A stretch of DNA of 64,000 nucleotides from contig JAKSLE010000003.1 of the NCBI GenBank assembly GCA_024401365.1, forward strand, positions 161,013-225,012, in the 5' to 3' direction. Below, piece by piece: positions 45,786-54,062 of this stretch. A model generated the notes under the pieces. The model was not told where the DNA came from. It was given only the letters and a program-made list of their open reading frames with translations, and searched no databases. Numbering within the stretch: the first letter of the stretch is position 1; each line of letters begins with the position of its first letter. The translations under genes were made by a program, and so were the position numbers. Source of the DNA: Bacteroidales bacterium. Lineage in GTDB: Bacteria; Bacteroidota; Bacteroidia; Bacteroidales; Marinilabiliaceae.

Positions 45786-45846
45786 CCCACCACCCCGACC
45801 ACCACCTCGTAACCCCACTATCCCCCCCCTCATCCCAACCCAAATC

Positions 45847-45926
45847 TTGGAAAAACGGACAAAATAGCCTATTTCTCCTTGGAAAAACGGACATTTTCCC
45901 CTATTTTTGCCTTGGAAAAACGGACA
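45847..45926 (+). repeat. Three direct repeats before an AAA/DUF4143 gene
   Basis: TTGGAAAAACGGACA occurs exactly at 45847..45861, 45879..45893 and 45912..45926. Starts are 32 and 33 bases apart, about three DNA turns. The second and third copies also share CTATTT a few bases upstream. The last copy ends 4 bases before the ATG and covers the predicted transcription start. Confidence 0.95.
45902..45909 (+). promoter_or_regulatory. -7 element of the first AAA/DUF4143 gene
   Basis: TATTTTTG matches TAnnTTTG and lies between the second and third direct repeats, 21 bases before the ATG. Confidence 0.55.
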
Positions 45927-45930
45927 GACA

Positions 45931-47277
45931 ATGATTAATCGTCAGATTTACAGCAAATTAGAGTCGTGGCATGCCAACGAGCATAATGCTATGCTGATCA
46001 CTGGCGCCCGCCAGATCGGCAAAACGTTTACTATCCGCCATTTTGCTAAGCAGAATTTTAAATATTTCGTGGAGATAAATTTTATCGAGTCTCCTAATAT
46101 TTTGGATATCTTCATGGGCGTTAGTAGTTCCGAAGATCTCTTGTTGCGTCTGGCTACTGTCGTCAATGTCCCCCTGGTCAAGGGCGAAACTCTTATTTTC
46201 TTCGACGAGGTTCAGGAGTGTAAGGAGATTGTTACTGCTATAAAGTTTCTTGTCGAAGAGGGTAGTTATAGATATATCATGAGCGGCTCTCTTCTCGGCG
46301 TGGAACTGAAGGATATAAGATCTGTCCCCGTGGGATATATGCATGTAGAACAAATGTACCCACTCAACTTCCGCGAGTTTATAGAGGCACTCAATGTTCA
46401 GCCCACTACTATCGAGCATCTCCGTAACTCTTGGACAAATGAACAACCTGTAGACCCGATTGTTCATAATAAGATGTTGCAACTTTTCCGCCTATACATG
46501 ATTGTGGGAGGTATGCCCGCCGTTGTCTCTAAGTATCTTGAGACAAATAATCTTCAACTTGTTCTGTCCGAGCAGCTGTATATCCTGTCGCTATATAAAA
46601 TGGATATAGCAAAGTATGACCCAAATAATAAGTTGTACTTGAACGAGATTTTCGATCTGATAGCCGCAGAGTTAAATGCCAAGAATAAACGCTTTGTCCT
46701 GAAACAACTTAATGAAAATATTAAATTCTCTCGATACGAGAATAGCTTCTTGTGGCTAAAGGATGCTGGTGTAGCTCTGCCTACTTATAATGTAGATGAA
46801 CCTCAAATCCCACTCATGCTGTCTAAAAGCCGAAATCTATTCAAACTTTTCAAAAGCGATATAGGTTTGCTGACATGTGATTATGGTCGCGATATTCAAA
46901 GAGAGTTGATTTCTAGCGATTGTACAGCCAATTTCGGTTCCGTATACGAAAATGTAGTAGCCCAGGAGCTGACTTCTCAAGGATATAAGTTGTACTATTA
47001 CAATAGTAAGAAATACGGAGAACTTGATTTTGTTATCGAGCACAATGGCGAGGTTCTTCCTATCGAGGTCAAATCTGGCAAGGATTATGAGCGACATAGA
47101 GCCTTGAATAATGTCCTCGATTGCGAAAACTACCATATCAATAGAGCATTGGTGCTTTGTAACGACAATATTAAGCGCGTCGGTAAAGTTCTGTATCTCC
47201 CAATCTATCTGCTGATGTTCCTGAAATCAGAAAATACAGATAGCTTGATTTATAAAATCGACCTCCAAGGCCTCTAA
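45931..47277 (+). CDS. AAA ATPase with DUF4143 (PD-(D/E)XK-like) C-terminus
   Basis: A 448-residue protein: Walker A GARQIGKT (about 25), Walker B LIFFDEVQ (about 90), sensor-like YIMSGSLLGVEL, a central winged-helix part, and a C-terminal DUF4143 domain with a nuclease-like motif (GELDFVIEHNGEVLPIEVKSG, about 365-385). Such ATPases are common, mobile and of unknown function in Bacteroidales. I chose the ATG at 45931; the in-frame start at 45907 lies inside the promoter. A second, distinct member is encoded at 47708..48865 on the other strand. Confidence 0.88.
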   Translation: MINRQIYSKLESWHANEHNAMLITGARQIGKTFTIRHFAKQNFKYFVEINFIESPNILDIFMGVSSSEDLLLRLATVVNVPLVKGETLIFFDEVQECKEIVTAIKFLVEEGSYRYIMSGSLLGVELKDIRSVPVGYMHVEQMYPLNFREFIEALNVQPTTIEHLRNSWTNEQPVDPIVHNKMLQLFRLYMIVGGMPAVVSKYLETNNLQLVLSEQLYILSLYKMDIAKYDPNNKLYLNEIFDLIAAELNAKNKRFVLKQLNENIKFSRYENSFLWLKDAGVALPTYNVDEPQIPLMLSKSRNLFKLFKSDIGLLTCDYGRDIQRELISSDCTANFGSVYENVVAQELTSQGYKLYYYNSKKYGELDFVIEHNGEVLPIEVKSGKDYERHRALNNVLDCENYHINRALVLCNDNIKRVGKVLYLPIYLLMFLKSENTDSLIYKIDLQGL

Positions 47278-47304
47278 CCCCCTAACCCCTAACCCCCAAT
47301 AAAA

Positions 47305-47607
47305 ATGAACCAAATAAAAATAACAGTCCTCCGTAAGGCCCTCTACCAAGACCTTATAGATAAATACGAAAACCCCATCGAACACGCCTGCGATATGCAG
47401 GAGGGCCAAGTATTCATCGCCAACGGCTGGCAACGCCCCGAAAACTTCTGCCTAAGCGCCTGGGAAACTATCTCCCCATTCGTAATGGCTCTCGCCCATG
47501 GCGCATCCAACTTCTACGACGGCTGGATGAAAAACCCCAAGTCCGCCCTCATCTCCTGCAACGACGGCTTCCGCCCAGTCAGCTTCCTCATCGAACTCCT
47601 CGAATAA
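47305..47607 (+). CDS. TIGR04076 family protein
   Basis: A 100-residue protein matching the TIGR04076 family as I know it: IKITVLRKALYQDLIDKY, EHACDMQEGQVFIANGWQRPENFCLSAWETISPFVMALAHGA, and a C-terminal CNDGFRPVSFLIE. It has conserved Cys residues and may bind a metal; function unknown. It lies 27 bases after the AAA ATPase, with CCCCTAA-type repeats in the gap. Confidence 0.8.
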   Translation: MNQIKITVLRKALYQDLIDKYENPIEHACDMQEGQVFIANGWQRPENFCLSAWETISPFVMALAHGASNFYDGWMKNPKSALISCNDGFRPVSFLIELLE

Positions 47608-47611
47608 AAAA

Positions 47612-47637
47612 AGGTTATGCCCCTCAAAGCATAACCT
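47612..47637 (+). terminator. Terminator of the TIGR04076 gene
   Basis: A perfect 9-base stem AGGTTATGC / GCATAACCT with an 8-base loop, flanked by A and T runs. Confidence 0.85.
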
Positions 47638-47707
47638 ATTATATTCAATTTCAATTATTCTCTCCCTCTCACACCCGTAGATGTCCCGTCAGACAGAATT
47701 TCAATGT

Positions 47708-48865
47708 TTAATCGAACCTTAGATTCCTGTAATTGACCAACTTTATTTCCCCCGCTGTGTTTTCCATCTCACCAGTGTATACTACCGTTCTTGTGCCAAT
47801 GGGACCTTTTACTAGTAAATCCATTTTTCTTAATACCGTTTCAAACGAGGTGTTGTAGGTCATGCCCGACTTAATCTCTATCCCGTCAAGTACCCCATGC
47901 CTGCTTGTTATGAGGTCTATCTCGTTGTTGTTCGAATCCCTGTAAAAATATATATTGCCTTCCCTGCCTTGATTGAAACGCGACTTTAAGGCTTCTGTCA
48001 CTATGAAGTTCTCAAACAACGGACCTCTCATCTTGTCCCTCGAAAGTTGCTTCGGCGACTCAATGTCTAGAAGATAACACGCAAGGCCTGTGTCACAGAA
48101 ATATATCTTCGGTGACTTGGTAAGGCGCTTGCCAGTGTTCTCATAGTATGGCTGCAAACGAAATATGATATACGATGCTTCAAGAACTGAAAGCCATGAA
48201 CTTATCGTTTTTGAGGATACTCCTATATCGTTCGCAATTTCCGATGCGTTGAATATACTGCCTATTCGACCAGCACAGAGCTTGAGAAATGTATTGAACA
48301 TGGTCTGATCCTTGACTTGTATCAAATCGCGAACATCCTTGTCCAGGTATGTCTTGACATACGATGGATAGAGAAATTTGGCTTTGTTCTTGCCTGCAAC
48401 TATCGCAGGATATAGCCCATTGAATATAAGTTCGTCTAGTGTCAACCCCGAATAGCTCTCGCTTGCTTCTTGATATGTCATCGGTAGTAACTCAAATAGC
48501 CCTGCTCTGCCAGCTAACGACTGGGAGATGGTCTTAAGTAGAATGAAGTTCGAACTCCCAGATAAGATAAACTTCCTTTCAGGATTCTCATCTACTATCC
48601 CTTGTATATAAGACATAAGCTCAGGAGTCCGCTGTATCTCGTCAAGTATCATCCCTTTGTCAGTTTGCCCTAGAAATGCTATCGGATCATTGAGCGCATA
48701 CTCCCTGACATTGAGATCTTCCATGGAGAATCTAACATAGTCTGGAAATGTGTTTTTTATGAGCGTACTTTTCCCGGATTGACGTGGCCCAGTAATACAA
48801 ATGACTGGGAAACAGGTGGATGCTTCCTTTACGGTCTCGCTTATTTGCCTTTCAATATACTCCAT
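47708..48865 (-). CDS. AAA ATPase with DUF4143 C-terminus (second)
   Basis: A 385-residue protein: Walker A GPRQSGKST (about 27), Walker B GMILDEIQRTPEL (about 73), the FILSGSSNF segment, a DUF4143 middle (VKTYLDKDVRDLIQVKD) and a nuclease-like C-terminus (NNEIDLITSRHGVLDGIEIKSG). It is shorter than and clearly different from the one at 45931. It has its own promoter and a 41-base inverted repeat between promoter and ATG. Function unknown. Confidence 0.9.
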   Translation of the reverse strand: MEYIERQISETVKEASTCFPVICITGPRQSGKSTLIKNTFPDYVRFSMEDLNVREYALNDPIAFLGQTDKGMILDEIQRTPELMSYIQGIVDENPERKFILSGSSNFILLKTISQSLAGRAGLFELLPMTYQEASESYSGLTLDELIFNGLYPAIVAGKNKAKFLYPSYVKTYLDKDVRDLIQVKDQTMFNTFLKLCAGRIGSIFNASEIANDIGVSSKTISSWLSVLEASYIIFRLQPYYENTGKRLTKSPKIYFCDTGLACYLLDIESPKQLSRDKMRGPLFENFIVTEALKSRFNQGREGNIYFYRDSNNNEIDLITSRHGVLDGIEIKSGMTYNTSFETVLRKMDLLVKGPIGTRTVVYTGEMENTAGEIKLVNYRNLRFD

Positions 48866-48866
48866 A

Positions 48867-48907
48867 ATCTATGTAATTTTGGAATTCAACTCCAAATTTG
48901 CATAGAT
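48867..48907. repeat. 41-base imperfect inverted repeat in the leader of the second AAA/DUF4143 gene
   Basis: Outer arms ATCTATG / CATAGAT, inner arms TTTGGA / TCCAAA, 7-base loop ATTCAAC, with few mismatches. It ends 1 base before the ATG, so in mRNA it would fold over the ribosome-binding site; as DNA it could be an operator. Confidence 0.85.
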
Positions 48908-48920
48908 TTTTCTACATATC

Positions 48921-48928
48921 CAAATCTA
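48921..48928 (-). promoter_or_regulatory. -7 element of the second AAA/DUF4143 gene
   Basis: Minus-strand TAGATTTG matches TAnnTTTG. The predicted transcript would start about 7 bases before the 41-base inverted repeat. Confidence 0.55.
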
Positions 48929-48946
48929 TTTGTGCCTATAAATAAA

Positions 48947-48978
48947 GGGTCATACCCCCTCAAATAGAAGTATGACCC
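48947..48978 (-). terminator. Terminator of the CstA-family gene
   Basis: A perfect 9-base stem GGGTCATAC / GTATGACCC with a 14-base loop, followed by a T-rich stretch on the minus strand. Stem and loop (CCCCTCAAA) resemble the hairpin at 47612..47637, on the other side of the ATPase gene. Confidence 0.75.
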
Positions 48979-49011
48979 CCAAATATCTCTAACCTCTAAT
49001 CCCCAAAATCC

Positions 49012-50436
49012 CTATTTCTTCCTAGCCCAAAGGCAGAACAACGATCCCGAAGTGAGCGCAGCAACTATACCTATAATATATGCCTCATTCTGCAACTTAG
49101 GGAAAAACGCTCCCAGACACTCAGGCGCTACACACATATATGTCGTGCAGACCGCCGTCATAAACATCGCTGGAACAAACGTAATTATAAAATTCTTCTT
49201 CTCTAAGAAGAGATATACGGTTATAGCCCATAGCGTAAATACCGATAAAGCCTGATTGCACCAAGCAAAATATCTCCAGATAATCGCAAATCCATTCTTG
49301 TCAATCAGACTGTACGCCAAAATACCTATCGTAAGCACAAATAGCGGAATCGATACCATGAGTCGCTTAGGTATGCTCTTCTGCTCTATGCTCATAGCAT
49401 CCGCTACCATAAGTCTCGCCGAACGCAACGCCGTGTCACCCGAGGTAATAGGCGCAAATACTATTCCTAGCATCGCCAATATATAGCCAAACGATCCAAG
49501 CCAGTCGTGACAGATGCTCTTGGCTATGGCAGCACCCGAAAATACCCTGCCACTCTCGTCTGCTACACCGTTCTCCGCAAAGAAGTAGGTGGCTACAGCC
49601 GCCCAAATGAGCGCCACAATGCCTTCTGTTACCATGGCACCATAAAATATAGGCCTGCCTATCTTGACATTTTTCATGCAGCGCGCCATAAGTGGCGACT
49701 GCGTAGCGTGAAATCCACTGATGGCTCCACAGGCTATGGAGATAAACATCATAGGGAATATCGGATTGGTCTCGTACTTAACCCCAAAACCATTCCACAT
49801 CTCTGGAAGCTCAGGTTGCTTGATAAATAACATTACCAGTAAACCCAATGCCATGAATATCAATGCTATCGCAAATAGCGGGTATACCTTGCCTATAATC
49901 TTGTCTATAGGAAGTAGCGTGGCTAACACATAATACGCAAAAATGATCCCAATCCACAAAAACGGATTCCACTCCGTCATGCCAGCAAGTATCTCCGCAG
50001 GACCACTCACAAAAACAGCCCCCACAAGTATCATCAGTATGATGGCAAAGACTCCAAAGACTTTCTGAGTATTCTTGCCTAAATACCTGCCTATAATCTG
50101 TGGCAGACTCTCGCCGTCATGCGACAACGATATCATTCCAGCTAGAAAATCATGAACCGCACCCGCAAAAATAGTTCCTAGTACTATCCATAAGTACGAC
50201 GCAGTGCCAAACTTCGCTCCCATAATGGCCCCAAAAATCGGACCAAGTCCCGCAATGTTCAGAAACTGAATCATGAATACTCGCCACGATGGCAACGGAA
50301 GATAATCAACTCCGTCTGGATGTAACACGGCTGGCGTCTTCGCTGAGTAGTCTGGCGCAAATACTCGCTCAACAAAACTGCCGTACACAAAATATCCTAC
50401 AATAAGTAGTAGTAGGGCAATAGAAAATGTTACCAT
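49012..50436 (-). CDS. CstA family carbon-starvation/peptide or pyruvate carrier
   Basis: A 474-residue inner-membrane carrier with about 12 helices. N-terminal FSIALLLLIVGYFVYGSFVERVF, the conserved FLNIAGLGPIFGAIMGAKFG and GGxxxx-type AVHDFLAGMISLSHDGESLPQIIGRYLG are those of CstA. It is the short form usual in Bacteroidetes (E. coli CstA is about 700 residues). Pyruvate or peptide uptake is inferred from the family. Single-gene unit. Confidence 0.9.
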   Translation of the reverse strand: MVTFSIALLLLIVGYFVYGSFVERVFAPDYSAKTPAVLHPDGVDYLPLPSWRVFMIQFLNIAGLGPIFGAIMGAKFGTASYLWIVLGTIFAGAVHDFLAGMISLSHDGESLPQIIGRYLGKNTQKVFGVFAIILMILVGAVFVSGPAEILAGMTEWNPFLWIGIIFAYYVLATLLPIDKIIGKVYPLFAIALIFMALGLLVMLFIKQPELPEMWNGFGVKYETNPIFPMMFISIACGAISGFHATQSPLMARCMKNVKIGRPIFYGAMVTEGIVALIWAAVATYFFAENGVADESGRVFSGAAIAKSICHDWLGSFGYILAMLGIVFAPITSGDTALRSARLMVADAMSIEQKSIPKRLMVSIPLFVLTIGILAYSLIDKNGFAIIWRYFAWCNQALSVFTLWAITVYLFLEKKNFIITFVPAMFMTAVCTTYMCVAPECLGAFFPKLQNEAYIIGIVAALTSGSLFCLWARKK

Positions 50437-50489
50437 TTGTATGATGTGTGTGAATTTGTGCTTTTTATCCCATCTTTCAGATGTACGCG

Positions 50490-50497
50490 CAAAGTTA
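50490..50497 (-). promoter_or_regulatory. -7 element of the CstA-family gene
   Basis: Minus-strand TAACTTTG matches TAnnTTTG, 53 bases before the start codon. Confidence 0.55.
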
Positions 50498-50659
50498 AGT
50501 ATTTTTCACATTTGTAGGTTGCTAATATTCAATCTTTTCATTAATATTGCATTGTTCTCCTGTCAGAGATCGGAGAATCAACTACTATTTATACTAAACC
50601 TTACTAAACCAACCTTCCTAGATGCTCTCTTGCAGATAGGACACTAAACTACAAAAATC

Positions 50660-52486
50660 ATGAAAATCGGATTGTCTTTCAAAAGCATTAAGTACATGCT
50701 ATTGGTGTCAGTAGCTGGTACTTGTACATTGGCATGTATCGTTCTCGGCGGTTTCGCTGGCTACGCAGGTACTCAAGGCCTTAAAGAGGAGGTGAGCCAC
50801 GCTCTGCGTGTTCAGTCCGATATCGTATGTAAGCAAATCGAGGAGAATATCGTATTCCGCTCCAACCAGGTCGAGCAGTTCGCTTCTCTTAGCTTCTTTA
50901 CTAAACTTACCGAGCCTATCGATGTTACCAACGAAAGCGTCATCAACCCTCTCTTGAAGGAACTCGAACCTGCTAGATTGGCCGACGAAACTATCGCTCG
51001 CTTCGTAATCATCGGTATGGATGGTAAAGGTATTACTTCCGAAGGGGGAATAAGTACTTTGTCCGATCGCCAGTATTTCTCAGAGTGTATCTCTAAGGGT
51101 AAGGCCGAGGCCGTACTTATTACTTCTCGTACCACCGGTAAGCAGACCGTAATGTTTAGTACCCTTATTAAAAATTCTAAGGGCGACGCTATCGGCGTAT
51201 TGGCTCTGGGTGTCGACGGTTCTGTATATTCCGATATGGTTTCTAAAATCTCCGTGGGCTCCGAACATCCTATGATCGTCTCTCGCGATGGTAAATTGGT
51301 GGCTCACGCCGATAAACAGCTTGTCGCTATAGGCTATAATATCCTCTCCGATGAGGCTAATAAGTCTGGCGTATATACTCGAATGCTCGAAAGCGCCGAA
51401 AATGGTCAGGAACGTTACTACCGCGGCGACGAGGAGATGATGTCTGGCTTCGCTCAGGTTAATGGCGCCGATTGGATTACTATTACTCCTATGCGCGTCA
51501 GCGATACAGCTACCCTCCAGAAAACTACCATACAGGTGGCTTCAGTATTCTTCTTTATCGTCATCTATTGCATCTTGGTCTCTATCTTCCTGGCTCGCCG
51601 CGTGGGCCAACCTATCGCGCTGATTACTAAGGTGGTTAACGATATGGCTGAGGGAGACCTCCAATTGACTAATCTTTCTGATTCTGAATGGAACGTTATG
51701 ACTAAGCGTAAGGACGAAATAGGTATATTGGGTTCTTCCGTGAAGTCTCTGACCGATAAACTTAAGTTGGTTATCGAGGATATCCAGTCTACTTGTACTA
51801 CCGTAACTGATAATGCTAACCAGATAAGTAATTCTAGCCAGGAGGTCTCTATAGGCGCCAACGCTCAGGCTAGCGCAGCCGAGGAGGTGGCTACTACTAT
51901 GGAGCAAATGGCTTCTGGTATCCGAGCTAACGCCGAAAACGCTAGCCATACAATGGAAATTGCAGAGAAGAATATCCGCACAAGTATCGCTTCTGCCGAG
52001 GCTGCTCAGCAAACCCTCGCTTTTATGCGCCAAATCGAACAAAAGGTGAGCGTGGTAGAGTCTATAGCTCAACAGACTAATATCTTGGCTCTTAATGCCG
52101 CAGTGGAGGCAGCTCGCGCGGGTCAGGCTGGTCGCGGTTTCGCTATCGTGGCTGGAGAGGTGCGTAAGTTGGCGGAGCTTAGCCAGCAGGCCGCAGCAGA
52201 TATTACTACAATGGTTTCTCAAAGCGCCGCAGCTTCCGAGGAGAGCGGTAAGGTAATGAGCGCTCTCTTGCCCGAAATACAGCAGACAGGTACCCTCGTA
52301 AAGGAAATCGCTCTCTCTAGCCAGGAACAGAATACTGGCGCCGAACAGATCAACTTGGCTATGTGCCAGATGAATAGCGTTACCCAACAGAATGCAGCAG
52401 CGTCCGAACAGTTGTCTGGTATGGCTCAGGAGTTGTCTGCTTTGGCTACAACATTAAAGAGCACAGTGGGATTCTTTAAAGTCTAA
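50660..52486 (+). CDS. Methyl-accepting chemotaxis protein
   Basis: A 608-residue membrane receptor: first helix about 11-33, a Cache-type extracellular sensor domain (about 35-280, [33 protein letters not shown]), second helix about 285-308, HAMP domain (about 309-365) and a long cytoplasmic coiled-coil hairpin. The hairpin tip [39 protein letters not shown] is canonical. No CheA, CheW, CheR, CheB or flagellar gene lies in the window, and chemotaxis receptors are uncommon in Bacteroidales. It may signal to a distant Che-like system or to gliding or type IV pilus machinery. Codon use is pyrimidine-ending, as in nearby (+) genes, so there is no clear sign of recent transfer. Confidence 0.93.
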   Translation: MKIGLSFKSIKYMLLVSVAGTCTLACIVLGGFAGYAGTQGLKEEVSHALRVQSDIVCKQIEENIVFRSNQVEQFASLSFFTKLTEPIDVTNESVINPLLKELEPARLADETIARFVIIGMDGKGITSEGGISTLSDRQYFSECISKGKAEAVLITSRTTGKQTVMFSTLIKNSKGDAIGVLALGVDGSVYSDMVSKISVGSEHPMIVSRDGKLVAHADKQLVAIGYNILSDEANKSGVYTRMLESAENGQERYYRGDEEMMSGFAQVNGADWITITPMRVSDTATLQKTTIQVASVFFFIVIYCILVSIFLARRVGQPIALITKVVNDMAEGDLQLTNLSDSEWNVMTKRKDEIGILGSSVKSLTDKLKLVIEDIQSTCTTVTDNANQISNSSQEVSIGANAQASAAEEVATTMEQMASGIRANAENASHTMEIAEKNIRTSIASAEAAQQTLAFMRQIEQKVSVVESIAQQTNILALNAAVEAARAGQAGRGFAIVAGEVRKLAELSQQAAADITTMVSQSAAASEESGKVMSALLPEIQQTGTLVKEIALSSQEQNTGAEQINLAMCQMNSVTQQNAAASEQLSGMAQELSALATTLKSTVGFFKV

Positions 52487-52502
52487 TCCCACTGCACTCT
52501 CT

Positions 52503-53336
52503 TTAGTTGCCGTAGGCAGCTACATGTGCCAACCCTTTGCATTGTGTGAGCTCACAGGTGAATGACCCTACAAGCATCTTGAACTCTATCTTCACAGGCA
52601 AACGGTTGGCATCTGCTGTTATCCAGAGGTGCATGTCGTCCTTGCTCTTGAAGGTCCTGCCTACTTCTGTTACAGGCGCAAACTTGTAGCAGTTTATCTT
52701 GCCCCACTTGGTGTCTACCATCTCAGTGCCTTGATAACGTATCCTTAATGGAAATATCTGACCACCAAAGTATGTGCTGAAGTTGATAGTGTCGCCCACC
52801 TGCATAGTGGCGTTGAAATTGTTGTTCCTCGCATAGTAAAACGCCGAAACAATGTCAAGCATGTTGCGACCTACCGTCTCCGTCGTGTCTTTTACCCCAT
52901 GACGGTTCTCCTTGTGTATCGATACTTGCCCGTTGATGTTGTCGTATGTCGTGCGGTCAAAGTAACGATACTTGCCTTCGCTGATCTTGCGAAGTGATAC
53001 CAATGGAAGCTGCGACTCACAGTCCATGTAGCTCTCGTAGGTGTCCCTAACCTTGAAAATCTTGTCGGCTAGACCGGTAGTGCGCCCGCCTACAGTGATG
53101 TGCTGTACCTTCTTGCCGTCTATAATCGTGTCTGTTACAAAGAAGTGCCCTTCTCCTCCCTTGATAAAGCCATACTTTACCGTGAAGGTTAAGTCTTCGC
53201 CTGGCTGAAATGCACGATGCCCTGTTGGCTTGAGGTTGTCGTTTGTTACAACACTGTTGTCATTCTCCGCCATAACGCTGGTCGACATTGCAATCATCGC
53301 AATTGTCATAGCCAATATCTTATTCATCATCTTCAT
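52503..53336 (-). CDS. DUF3108 family exported protein
   Basis: A 277-residue protein: signal peptide (MMNKILAMTIAMIAMSTSVMAE) and a DUF3108 beta-sheet domain (FQPGEDLTFTVKYGFIKGGEGHFFV, HITVGGRTTGLADKIFKVRDTYESYMD, DMHLWITADANRLPVKIEFKMLVGSFTCEL). Widespread in Bacteroidetes, probably periplasmic or envelope-linked; function not established. Converges on the chemotaxis receptor with a 16-base gap. Confidence 0.85.
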   Translation of the reverse strand: MKMMNKILAMTIAMIAMSTSVMAENDNSVVTNDNLKPTGHRAFQPGEDLTFTVKYGFIKGGEGHFFVTDTIIDGKKVQHITVGGRTTGLADKIFKVRDTYESYMDCESQLPLVSLRKISEGKYRYFDRTTYDNINGQVSIHKENRHGVKDTTETVGRNMLDIVSAFYYARNNNFNATMQVGDTINFSTYFGGQIFPLRIRYQGTEMVDTKWGKINCYKFAPVTEVGRTFKSKDDMHLWITADANRLPVKIEFKMLVGSFTCELTQCKGLAHVAAYGN

Positions 53337-53406
53337 AATCGTATCAGGTTATAGGGTTATTACTTGTCTTATGCCTTTCCTAATACAAAGTGCGTGCCAA
53401 ATTTCT

Positions 53407-53414
53407 TACCTTTG
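53407..53414 (+). promoter_or_regulatory. -7 element of umuD
   Basis: TACCTTTG matches TAnnTTTG, 24 bases before the ATG at 53439. I see no clear LexA-type palindrome around it. Confidence 0.55.
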
Positions 53415-53438
53415 TGCCGTAGCTTTAATGGGTATATC

Positions 53439-53897
53439 ATGCAAAACCTCGAAATTTATAGCGTAGATGACTCTACTCCTATGGAACTGCCTTTCGCCGA
53501 CGGCGGAATTCATGCCGGTTTCCCTAGCCCCGCACAGGATTATATGAGACAACGCCTCGATCTTAATAAGTTGCTCATCCGTCACCCTTCTTCAACTTTC
53601 TATGGTAGGGTAGTGGGCGATTCTATGGTCGATGCCGAAATCTTCCAGGGCGATATCGTTATCATCGATAAGTCCCTCGAACCGCGTGAGGGCGATATAG
53701 TAGTATGCTTCGTCGAGGGCGAATTTGCCTTGAAATATATCCGCTTCCGTGGTAAACGCCTCTTCTTGTGCCCAGCCAACGATAATTACCCCGAGATAGA
53801 AATTGCCGAGGGCGACGATTTCCGAGTATGGGGCGTCGTGACCCATACTATCCACGATCACCGCAAAGCAAAACTCTTCGCTAAAAAGAATAAATAA
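53439..53897 (+). CDS. umuD: UmuD-like S24 peptidase
   Basis: A 152-residue self-cleaving S24 peptidase. It has the Ala26-Gly27 cleavage site (GIHAGFPSP), catalytic Ser62 in VVGDSMVDA and Lys99 in FALKYI, two residues offset from E. coli UmuD (Ser60, Lys97). UmuD' is the accessory subunit of the mutagenic DNA polymerase UmuC; umuC normally lies directly downstream but here corA follows. I chose the ATG at 53439; an upstream in-frame start (53364) precedes the promoter. A prophage-type repressor is excluded, since no DNA-binding domain is present. Confidence 0.9.
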   Translation: MQNLEIYSVDDSTPMELPFADGGIHAGFPSPAQDYMRQRLDLNKLLIRHPSSTFYGRVVGDSMVDAEIFQGDIVIIDKSLEPREGDIVVCFVEGEFALKYIRFRGKRLFLCPANDNYPEIEIAEGDDFRVWGVVTHTIHDHRKAKLFAKKNK

Positions 53898-53903
53898 AAA
53901 AAC

Positions 53904-53989
53904 TGCGAGCAACAACTAATCACACACTACCCATGCGCTGTAGAGCCACCATGCTGGTGGCTACCTCCCTATACGCTCCAAAACATTTC
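53904..53989 (+). repeat. Array A4: constant element plus seven 11-base units
   Basis: Six bases after the umuD stop: an A run, TGCGAGCAA (53904..53912), then CAACTAATCAC, ACACTACCCAT, GCGCTGTAGAG, CCACCATGCTG, GTGGCTACCTC, CCTATACGCTC and CAAAACATTTC. Two units together form a 7-base hairpin AGCCACC / GGTGGCT (53944..53962). The units vary more than in array A3. Confidence 0.7.
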
Positions 53990-54049
53990 TCCATGTATAT
54001 ATTTAGTCAAAAAATAATATCCCGATGCTCACAAGTCCGACTAAAAGAC

Positions 54050-54057
54050 TATCTTTG
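54050..54057 (+). promoter_or_regulatory. -7 element immediately before corA
   Basis: TATCTTTG matches TAnnTTTG and ends 5 bases before the corA ATG, so the transcript would begin at or very near the start codon. Confidence 0.5.
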
Positions 54058-54062
54058 CGGCG

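Noticed and set aside
45786-45846. C-rich stretch as a further 11-base array
   Set aside because: Nearly every position is C, so apparent periodicity carries no information.
51542-52387. 281-codon frame opposite the chemotaxis receptor
   Set aside because: Antisense shadow of a canonical MCP signalling domain; no start signals.
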